From Saprospiraceae bacterium (GTDB lineage: Bacteria > Bacteroidota > Bacteroidia > Chitinophagales > Saprospiraceae): 5,130 nt of DNA. The stretch lies in NCBI GenBank assembly GCA_029262975.1, contig JAJCYJ010000853.1, forward strand, positions 1 through 5,130, in the 5' to 3' direction. Positions 1 through 5,130 of this stretch are shown here, piece after piece. Under the pieces are notes generated by a model. It was not told the origin of the DNA. It worked only from the letters and a program-made list of their open reading frames with translations, and ran no database searches. The translations under genes were made by a program, and so were the position numbers. The number at the start of each line of letters is the position of its first letter. The stretch's first letter is position 1.

Positions 1-37
1 CATTACCCAAATCTTAAGTAAGGTCGAAGTACCATAA
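1..37 (+). CDS. 3' end of upstream gene, probably MoxR-family AAA+ ATPase (partial)
   Basis: Only the last eleven codons and a TAA stop (35-37) are in the window, read in the frame that starts at base 2. The peptide is ITQILSKVEVP. Bacteroidota MoxR proteins commonly end in a short helix followed by a Val-x-Val-Pro type tail, and a moxR gene is the usual first member of this operon just upstream of the DUF58 gene. The identification therefore rests on a short C-terminal peptide plus gene context, not on any visible ATPase motif. The Walker motifs would lie upstream of the window. The stop is six bases before the next start, which argues for cotranscription. Another short reading (frame 1, stop at 19-21) exists but ends earlier and resembles nothing I know. 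Confidence 0.55.
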   Translation, partial: ITQILSKVEVP

Positions 38-43
38 ACGAGT

Positions 44-1297
44 ATGACTTTATACAAGCTATTCTCGACGATGACCATTATAACTGTGGCATGTATATCC
101 ATGGCAGGTCAGGATCATGACATAGAAGTAGTAGAAAAGAGCCAAATGGACTACTTGGAAGGAGAGCAAAGAAGTGTAATCGGTTATTTTGATCACTCTG
201 TGCCAGCAGAATTATTTATTGCCAAAAAAGAAGATGAATGTAGTGGTCTACTTAGATTAGGGAATAGCTCAGAATTAATAAAACTTGAAGGAGCATGTTC
301 AGACAATTCCTTAGAATTTTATGAATATGATGAACATGCAAGAGTATCTGGTCTGCTTTTTGGATCGATAAAAGGACAAAGAGTTGATCTGATGTGGCAA
401 AGTCATAATCAGGAAAGAAGCTACACTTTTACGGGACGAGAACATTATACTCCGGACAATCGCTTAAAAGTCTTTACTGTTAAGAATGAAATGAATTTTG
501 ATCATTTGTTGCTATGGCAGGATCGTGAGAACCTGAATGTTTCAACGGAGGAAAATCTCAGACTTCGATGGCAAAATTATTATTGTCAGGGAGCTCTTTA
601 TGCCTGTCAGTATTATGATGTGCATAATGAAAAGAACAGCTTATCTATTTCGGATCGAGTGGTTAGTGCCGCAGATCGATATTTTCAGTATGCGGAAGAA
701 ATAGCAATCAAGAACGAAAATGATCATCATTTTGAATGGTTTTATAATTTCTCATTTCCCTATATCGGAGACAAGGAATTTGATTTTTACATAGATCAAA
801 TTGTACAGGAGCAATTGAGTAGTTTTAAAAATGCACTCCCAGTATATGAAGAAAGCCATCCAGACAACAGATTTGAAAATAGAGCTATAGGAGATTTCTA
901 TATTTCATTGATAAACGAAAATATTATAAGTGGTTTTTTAATGTTTAACAGTACACAACACCCAAGGCTTAAAACTGTTGCATTTACTTTTGATCGGAAC
1001 AAGAGTAGATTTTTTAAATTGAAAGATATATGGGAAAAGGATTTTGATTTTTTGTATTATCTAAAAACTGTGATTGAGAATAAAAAACGTCGCGTAATTC
1101 TGAAGGAAGATTTATTAATTAGAAATATTCTAAGAGACGACCCATTTACGCATTTCAACTTCACTACAAGTGGCATTATTTTTTTCACAGATTATAATCT
1201 TATTTATGGCCGGAGATCTATCAATATTCCATATTCCGAGATAGAAGGATTTATAGACAATAAATCACTTTCTAATTTAATAAATAATAAAATCTAA
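44..1297 (+). CDS. Exported protein with C-terminal DUF3298/RsiV-like domain
   Basis: This 417-residue protein begins with a probable Sec signal peptide: Lys5, a hydrophobic stretch at about residues 6-20, and a likely signal peptidase I site after Ser19-Met-Ala21. Cys17 is not in a convincing lipobox because Thr occupies the -3 position, so a lipoprotein is less likely. Residues 25-220 match no family I recognise. They contain four cysteines (66, 85, 181, 188) that could form two disulfides in the periplasm. Residues about 230-405 have the layout of the DUF3298 domain seen at the C-terminus of RsiV and PdaC-type proteins: a strand-rich core, the Thr-Phe-Asp plus Lys-Leu-Lys-Asp-Ile-Trp segment (315-330), then the closing Gly-Ile-Ile-Phe-Phe, Tyr, and Ile-Pro-Tyr-Ser-Glu motif (377-399). 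In RsiV this region binds lysozyme; no such role is shown here. The start is the first possible ATG, as an in-frame stop lies at 35-37. There is no clear Shine-Dalgarno. The last third looks especially AT-rich by eye. A substrate or ligand is unknown. Confidence 0.85.
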   Translation: MTLYKLFSTMTIITVACISMAGQDHDIEVVEKSQMDYLEGEQRSVIGYFDHSVPAELFIAKKEDECSGLLRLGNSSELIKLEGACSDNSLEFYEYDEHARVSGLLFGSIKGQRVDLMWQSHNQERSYTFTGREHYTPDNRLKVFTVKNEMNFDHLLLWQDRENLNVSTEENLRLRWQNYYCQGALYACQYYDVHNEKNSLSISDRVVSAADRYFQYAEEIAIKNENDHHFEWFYNFSFPYIGDKEFDFYIDQIVQEQLSSFKNALPVYEESHPDNRFENRAIGDFYISLINENIISGFLMFNSTQHPRLKTVAFTFDRNKSRFFKLKDIWEKDFDFLYYLKTVIENKKRRVILKEDLLIRNILRDDPFTHFNFTTSGIIFFTDYNLIYGRRSINIPYSEIEGFIDNKSLSNLINNKI

Positions 1298-1302
1298 TCG
1301 TG
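1295..1302 (+). promoter_or_regulatory. Stop/GTG start junction lacking a Shine-Dalgarno
   Basis: The TAA of the DUF3298-type gene (1295-1297) is followed after two bases by the GTG start (1300-1302) of the DUF58 gene. The upstream bases are almost only A and T with no purine-rich Shine-Dalgarno. Bacteroidota often initiate without one, and the spacing fits termination-reinitiation by the same ribosome (inference). Confidence 0.55.
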
Positions 1303-2175
1303 ACTACCACAGCGGAAATACTGAAAAAAGTCAGAAAGATTGAGATCAAGACGAAAGAGCTGAGTAAGCATCTTTTCTCTGGTGAATATAGTAGCACTTT
1401 TAAGGGTCGTGGTATGTCATTTAGTGAGGTCAGAGACTATCAATATGGTGATGATATTCGAAATATAGACTGGAATGTAACGGCCAGAAGCGGAGACCCG
1501 CATGTAAAGGTATTTGAGGAAGAACGTGAATTAACAGTTATTTTTTTAGTGGACATGAGCCGGTCATCATTTTTTGGCACCGTAAATCAATTTAAGAGTG
1601 AAATAAATACTGAAATTTGTGCTACACTTGGGTTTTCAGCATTAACAAATCACGATAAAGTAGGGGCTATTTTATTTACTGATTCCGTTGAAAAATACAT
1701 TCCTCCGAAGAAAGGGAGAAATCATTTACTTAGAATTATAAGAGAGTTGATATATTTTGAACCATCGGGTAGTGGCACCAATGTCGGTGAAGCTATTAAA
1801 TATTTGAATAACGTAATTAAAAAAAGAAGTATCGCTTTTGTATTGTCTGATTTTATGGATACAGACTATGATACAGTTTTGAAAATCGCCGCAAGGAAGC
1901 ATGACATTATTGGCGTAAGAGTATATGATGATCTTGAAGCCCGCCTGCCCAATGTAGGTCTTATCAATGTGGAAGATTCTGAATCGGGATTGAAACAACT
2001 TGTCGATACGTCTTCTAAAAGGATAAGGAAAATGTATGCAGATCATTTTGAAGAAAGAACGGCCTATTTTTTTAATGCCTTTCAGAAAACGGGTGCATCT
2101 ATATTAACGATTAACACAAAAGAAGATTACGTAAAGAATCTCATGAAATTTTTTAAAAACCGTCATAAGAAATGA
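1300..2175 (+). CDS. DUF58 family protein (short soluble form, VWA-like)
   Basis: This 291-residue protein is a clear DUF58 member. The N-terminal helix (residues 5-24) is followed by the conserved FSGEY, FKGRGM and RDYQYGDDIRNIDWNVTAR blocks (26-63), then EEERELT (73-79). The VWA-like fold has a complete MIDAS: Asp85-x-Ser87-x-Ser89, Thr160 in the SGSGTN loop, and Asp184 in SDF. It lacks the two N-terminal membrane helices of longer DUF58 proteins (about 400 residues or more), so it should be cytosolic. In this operon type it is thought to pair with MoxR as its VWA partner (family knowledge; direct evidence is limited). The start is GTG: the first in-frame ATG is Met39 inside the conserved FKGRGM block, and starting there would lose about 38 conserved residues. 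The GTG lies two bases after the preceding stop with no Shine-Dalgarno, suggesting translational coupling. The end overlaps the next gene by four bases. Confidence 0.95.
   Translation: MTTTAEILKKVRKIEIKTKELSKHLFSGEYSSTFKGRGMSFSEVRDYQYGDDIRNIDWNVTARSGDPHVKVFEEERELTVIFLVDMSRSSFFGTVNQFKSEINTEICATLGFSALTNHDKVGAILFTDSVEKYIPPKKGRNHLLRIIRELIYFEPSGSGTNVGEAIKYLNNVIKKRSIAFVLSDFMDTDYDTVLKIAARKHDIIGVRVYDDLEARLPNVGLINVEDSESGLKQLVDTSSKRIRKMYADHFEERTAYFFNAFQKTGASILTINTKEDYVKNLMKFFKNRHKK
2172..2175 (+). promoter_or_regulatory. ATGA stop/start overlap between DUF58 gene and DUF4381-like gene
   Basis: The ATG of the downstream gene (2172-2174) shares bases with the TGA of the DUF58 gene (2173-2175). This four-base overlap is a classic sign of translational coupling and suggests matched amounts of the two proteins. 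The preceding bases are A-rich with only a weak AAGAA purine run. Confidence 0.8.
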
Positions 2176-3368
2176 GATTTTTCTGGATTATAATTGGAGT
2201 ACTGCTTATAAATCTAAATGCTCATACTCAGGTAAATAGAGCCTTATCATTTGATCGTGATACGATAACAATAGGAGACGAAGTGATTTTAAATCTTTCT
2301 ATTGAAGTAGATAAAAATGTTGAAGTTTTAGGAGTGTCTAGAATATTTTTAGATTCATTGTTCAGCCTAAATGAACTCATACGTGTAAGGGATAATACGG
2401 GCAATGACTCTGATAATTCTCCTAAGGTTGCAGATTATGAAATAACCTCAGACGGGGGTTGGGACGATATCAATGGCGATCAAATGATAGCCGGATCTGA
2501 ACTAAAATGGAAATCTACTTCTTCAGGAAACACCTTGTTATTAGAAAATTCTTTTAGCATCCGTTTATGGGATCCCGGTGATATAATTGTTCCGTATCCT
2601 ACGGTTCTCTATACAATAGGCGGGGTTCAGGATATATTTAGTGCGCTACAATTTTTATCCATTTACGTAGCTCCACCAGTTGAGTCAGGGATACCACAGG
2701 ACAGTCTGACAATGGCTCCTATAAAACAAATAAAGGAAGAACCTGCAAATATTACGGATTACCTGGTATATCTCATAATCGTGGTCGTAGCCATTTGTTT
2801 TGGATTGGGATATTGGTTTTATACGAGGTATTATCAACGCTTTAAAGGTGGAATTGAAAAAGCAGCCGAGCCCGATATTTACATACCTGCCCATCTTTTG
2901 GCAGCAGAAAAATTATCTGAATTAAATGATAGGGAGCTTTGGCAAAAAGGTGAAATAAAGACATATCAATCTGAACTTACTCATATAATCAGGGAATATT
3001 TAGAAGGGCGATATGGTATTGCTGCTTTAGAATCTACAACCGATGAGATTGTAAGAATTCTTGCACAAGAACTTTCCGATAAAAACGATGTCACATCCCT
3101 TAATAGAATTTTACATGTTGCAGATCTCGTAAAATTTGCGAAAGCAAAACCTGATGAAAATATCCATCAATCATTTATGACCGAGGCTGTCGATTTTGTC
3201 AATCGTACCGCCGACAATACGAGAAAAATTAGAATATCAGGGGAAAATAAGGTGCATTTTGAAAATATAAAAGATGCCGTTATTGAGGGAGGTCATCTGT
3301 CTAATGATGACCCTTTAGAAGAACAATCAGATGAAGCTGTTGATTCTGACACAGACATAAGGAAGTAG
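2172..3368 (+). CDS. Membrane-anchored DUF4381/BatD-like protein of the bat operon
   Basis: This 398-residue protein has a signal peptide (residues 1-20, ending around NAHTQ), then a beta-rich periplasmic region (about 21-170) with the WDPGDIIVPYPTV segment (133-145) typical of BatD-like immunoglobulin-type domains. A single transmembrane helix (about 197-217) follows, with Arg/Lys-rich residues on its cytosolic side. The cytosolic part (about 235-345) is helical, with the signature LWQKGEIKTYQSELTHIIREYLEGRYGI (256-283) and ALESTTDEI (285-293). This segment recurs in the protein encoded between DUF58 and batA in Bacteroidota and resembles DUF4381. The ending (about 373-398) is strongly acidic. 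The periplasmic region contains an EF-hand-like loop at residues 99-110. It is not the long multi-domain BatD proper, which normally lies after batC. It probably anchors or couples the cytosolic MoxR-DUF58 pair to the membrane VWA proteins (inference). The ATG overlaps the DUF58 stop, so the start is well supported. Confidence 0.85.
   Translation: MRFFWIIIGVLLINLNAHTQVNRALSFDRDTITIGDEVILNLSIEVDKNVEVLGVSRIFLDSLFSLNELIRVRDNTGNDSDNSPKVADYEITSDGGWDDINGDQMIAGSELKWKSTSSGNTLLLENSFSIRLWDPGDIIVPYPTVLYTIGGVQDIFSALQFLSIYVAPPVESGIPQDSLTMAPIKQIKEEPANITDYLVYLIIVVVAICFGLGYWFYTRYYQRFKGGIEKAAEPDIYIPAHLLAAEKLSELNDRELWQKGEIKTYQSELTHIIREYLEGRYGIAALESTTDEIVRILAQELSDKNDVTSLNRILHVADLVKFAKAKPDENIHQSFMTEAVDFVNRTADNTRKIRISGENKVHFENIKDAVIEGGHLSNDDPLEEQSDEAVDSDTDIRK
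2466..2501 (+). other. EF-hand-like calcium-binding loop in the periplasmic domain
   Basis: Residues 99-110 of the DUF4381-like protein read DINGDQMIAGSE. Against the 12-residue EF-hand/dockerin loop, position 1 is Asp, 3 is Asn, 5 is Asp, 8 is Ile and 12 is Glu, all as expected. Position 6 is Gln where Gly is usual. The loop sits in the exported region, where calcium is available. Calcium binding is inferred from the motif only, and no flanking helices are obvious. Confidence 0.4.
3360..3363 (+). promoter_or_regulatory. Shine-Dalgarno-like AGGA before batA
   Basis: AGGA lies ten bases before the batA ATG (3374) and overlaps the final codons of the preceding gene. It is the only reasonably placed Shine-Dalgarno-like motif among the five starts in the window. 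In a Bacteroidota host its importance is uncertain. Confidence 0.4.
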
Positions 3369-3373
3369 ATGTA

Positions 3374-4381
3374 ATGATCAATTGGTTTAGAAATATAGAA
3401 TTTATAAATAGTTGGTGGTTGTACTTGCTACTTCTTTTGCCAGTCTTAATATGGTGGCATTTTTGGCGATTAAAAGATCAGCAGACTTATCTGACAATAT
3501 CATCGACAAAGCCGATACGGGGATTGGTGTCTATCCGGACCAGGCTATATCCTTATCTTCCTATATTGAGTATGGTGGCATTCATAGCACTAGTCCTTGC
3601 ACTTGCCAGACCTCAGTTGAGCTTAAAAGAAGAAGAAGTAAAAGCAGAAGGAATTGATATTGTGATGGTGATGGATATCAGCAGTAGTATGTTGGCTCAG
3701 GATTTTCAGCCTGACCGGCTGAGTGTAAGTAAAGAAGTTGCCAAGTCCTTTATTGATAAGCGACTATACGACAGGATTGGTCTGGTCGTTTTTGCTGGCG
3801 AAAGTTATACACAATGCCCACTCACCACAGATCATAGGATCGTAAAGGACTTTCTGGATGGATTGCAATGTGGTCTTTTAGAAGATGGTACAGCTATAGG
3901 AATGGGCCTTGCATCTGCGGTAAATCGGGTGAAGGAAAGTAAAGCAAAAAGTAAAGTAATCATCTTGCTTACTGATGGCGTGAATAACAGTGGTTATATC
4001 AAACCAATGACTGCTGCCGAGATTGCTAAAGAACTTGATACTAAAGTTTATACAATCGGAGTCGGTTCGAGAGGTCAAGCTTTGAGTCCTGTGCAAAGAA
4101 GAAGTGATGGCCGCTATATATTTGGTATGGCTAATGTTGAGATTGACGAACGATTATTAAATGAGATTGCCCTCCTTACCGGTGGGACATATTACAGGGC
4201 TACAGATGCCGAAAGTCTGAATGCGATATATAGCGAAATAGATGCACTGGAAAAAACAGAAATGGAAATCACTACATTTAAACGGTATAGTGATGAATAC
4301 AGACCATTCCTGCTTTTTGGAATGATATTATTTTTAATTGATGTATTGCTTAGAATGACATTATTCAAGACGATTCCATAG
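3374..4381 (+). CDS. batA: BatA, membrane VWA-domain protein of the aerotolerance operon
   Basis: This complete protein of 335 residues has the usual BatA size and layout. Two N-terminal membrane helices (about 14-32 and 59-78) are followed by a VWA domain (about 93-290) and a C-terminal membrane helix (about 311-331). The MIDAS is intact: Asp101-Ile-Ser103-Ser-Ser105 in MVMDISSSM, Thr173 in EDGTAIG, and Asp201 in LLTDG. Other family hallmarks are AGESYTQCPLTTDH (141-154) and VEIDERLLNEIA (255-266). By the helix pattern, the VWA domain sits between the second and third helices, and in this family it is generally placed in the periplasm. The Bat operon was named for aerotolerance in Bacteroides fragilis, but its biochemical role is unsettled. 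The ATG follows the previous stop by five bases and has an AGGA-like Shine-Dalgarno at 3360-3363. An ATG at 3369 runs straight into a stop and cannot be used. The next gene is its tandem paralogue. Confidence 0.94.
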   Translation: MINWFRNIEFINSWWLYLLLLLPVLIWWHFWRLKDQQTYLTISSTKPIRGLVSIRTRLYPYLPILSMVAFIALVLALARPQLSLKEEEVKAEGIDIVMVMDISSSMLAQDFQPDRLSVSKEVAKSFIDKRLYDRIGLVVFAGESYTQCPLTTDHRIVKDFLDGLQCGLLEDGTAIGMGLASAVNRVKESKAKSKVIILLTDGVNNSGYIKPMTAAEIAKELDTKVYTIGVGSRGQALSPVQRRSDGRYIFGMANVEIDERLLNEIALLTGGTYYRATDAESLNAIYSEIDALEKTEMEITTFKRYSDEYRPFLLFGMILFLIDVLLRMTLFKTIP

Positions 4382-4390
4382 CAAAATTAT

Positions 4391-5130
4391 ATGTTTAGAT
4401 TTGAATACCCCCAGCATCTTATTTGGCTCTGGATAATACCAGGGCTGATCATTCTTTATCTTATTTCGCAGCATTATATCATGCAGCAGAGGGTAAGTCT
4501 CGGGGATCAAAATTTATTAACCCGTCTTATTAAAGGTGAAGCTATTCATAGAAAGCACATTAAAAATGGTCTGATTTTCGCTGCCCTTTTGAGCCTCATT
4601 CTGGCATCTGCCAATCCTCAATGGGGTAATAAGAAAGAAAAAGTCATTGCCAAAAGTTCTGATGTATTCATAGCATTGGATATTTCTCAAAGTATGATGG
4701 CAGAAGACATTTCTCCCAACAGGTTGGAAAGAAGCAAACGTCTTGCCCAAAACCTCATAAGAGCGCTTAAGGGAAATCGGCTTGGTCTTATCTATTTTGC
4801 AGGTAATGCCTATTTGCAAATGCCACTTTCCAATGACTATTCTGCCGCTCAATTATTCGTTTCAAGTGCCAATACCGGACAAGCTTCAACCCAGGGAACA
4901 GCTATAAGCGAAGCTATTACACTTGCTACCCGGGCATTCGAAGAAGGGAAGGCAAACCAAAGAGCAATGATCATATTAACTGATGGTGAAAGTCATGATG
5001 ACGAGGCTGTAGAAGCCGCAGCCAATGCAGTGGAGATAGGCCTCAACATATATACCATCGGAGTAGGTACAACCGAAGGGGCTTTTGTGCCTTACAGGAC
5101 ACAAAGCGGAGAGCAATATAAAAGGGATGA
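4391..5130 (+). CDS. batB: BatB, membrane VWA-domain protein (3' end outside window)
   Basis: An open frame runs from the ATG at 4391 to the window edge: 246 full codons plus two bases, with no stop. The protein begins MFRFEYPQHL and has two membrane helices (about 11-28 and 59-76) followed by a VWA domain with an intact MIDAS: Asp97-Ile-Ser99-Gln-Ser101, Thr170 in TQGTAIS, and Asp198 in LTDGE. The block MAEDISPNRLERSK (103-116) and the FAGNAYLQMPLSNDY segment (136-150) mark it as BatB rather than a second BatA. The final visible residues correspond to the GVGTTEGAFVP loop and the Arg-Asp that follows. A full-length family member has roughly 330-350 residues, so about a quarter is missing, including an expected C-terminal helix. 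The start is the first in-frame ATG after the BatA stop, nine bases away. No Shine-Dalgarno is visible. In related operons batC (TPR), batD and often batE follow, but none can be seen here. Confidence 0.93.
   Translation, partial: MFRFEYPQHLIWLWIIPGLIILYLISQHYIMQQRVSLGDQNLLTRLIKGEAIHRKHIKNGLIFAALLSLILASANPQWGNKKEKVIAKSSDVFIALDISQSMMAEDISPNRLERSKRLAQNLIRALKGNRLGLIYFAGNAYLQMPLSNDYSAAQLFVSSANTGQASTQGTAISEAITLATRAFEEGKANQRAMIILTDGESHDDEAVEAAANAVEIGLNIYTIGVGTTEGAFVPYRTQSGEQYKRD

Noticed and set aside
35..46. The upstream frame and the DUF3298-type gene also share a frame, separated by a TAA at 35-37, which might be a broken fusion.
   Set aside because: The upstream peptide ends like a natural MoxR C-terminus and the next gene starts with a proper signal peptide. 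Shared frame has a one-in-three chance.
66..106. Possible lipoprotein signal in the DUF3298-type protein around Cys17.
   Set aside because: The residues before Cys17 are Ile-Thr-Val-Ala, with Thr at the -3 position where Leu, Val or Ile is expected. A signal peptidase I site after Ala21 fits better.
1726..2046. A 106-codon open frame on the - strand inside the DUF58 gene.
   Set aside because: It overlaps conserved DUF58 coding sequence including the MIDAS Thr and Asp, and its translation shows no domain.
3412..3657. An 81-codon + strand frame inside batA in another phase.
   Set aside because: It overlaps the BatA membrane helices and ends in a low-complexity Arg/Ser/Lys run created by the AGAAGAAG bases of the true frame.
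4379..4393. BatA and BatB are in the same frame, separated by TAG and three sense codons, so stop readthrough could give a BatA-BatB fusion.
   Set aside because: The BatA stop follows a normal C-terminal membrane helix and BatB has its own ATG and normal N-terminus. The TAG-CAA context alone is not evidence of programmed readthrough.
4517..4852. A 111-codon open frame on the - strand inside batB.
   Set aside because: It lies wholly opposite the VWA coding sequence of BatB, which has conserved motifs throughout. The antisense translation resembles nothing.

Overview
The window is a stretch of AT-rich bacterial DNA that is almost entirely coding, with every gene on the + strand. It is the front and middle part of a 'bat' (Bacteroides aerotolerance) type MoxR/VWA operon. 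The gene set and order (a MoxR-like tail, a short soluble DUF58 protein, a signal-peptide/single-TM DUF4381- or BatD-like protein, BatA, BatB), the AT-rich composition and the lack of strong Shine-Dalgarno sequences before most starts all point to the phylum Bacteroidota. The exact genus cannot be told from this sequence.

Layout: 1-37, the last codons of an upstream gene whose C-terminal peptide looks like the end of a MoxR AAA+ ATPase; 44-1297, an exported protein of 417 aa with a poorly recognised N-terminal half and a C-terminal DUF3298/RsiV-like domain; 1300-2175, a DUF58 protein (GTG start) with a complete MIDAS motif; 2172-3368, a membrane-anchored protein with a periplasmic beta-rich domain and a cytosolic helical domain; 3374-4381, BatA; 4391-5130, BatB, cut off by the window end after 246 codons. 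Gaps between genes are 6, 2, -4, 5 and 9 bases, so there is no room for an internal terminator or a separate promoter region. The six genes are most simply one transcript. No RNA gene, CRISPR, insertion sequence or other mobile element was seen.

How the parts probably work together: MoxR-family AAA+ ATPases act with VWA-domain partners as chaperone-like or metal-insertion/assembly systems. Here three consecutive VWA-type proteins (soluble DUF58, membrane BatA, membrane BatB), each with an intact metal-binding MIDAS, surround a membrane protein that has domains on both sides of the membrane. A model (inference) is a cytosolic MoxR-DUF58 pair acting on an inner-membrane BatA/BatB/DUF4381-like complex. 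The Bat system's molecular task is still not firmly established.

The less ordinary points are the exported DUF3298-type gene wedged between the presumed moxR and the DUF58 gene, and a 12-residue EF-hand-like calcium loop in the periplasmic domain of the DUF4381-like protein. The window otherwise looks like a known operon type, and I do not claim a wholly new system.
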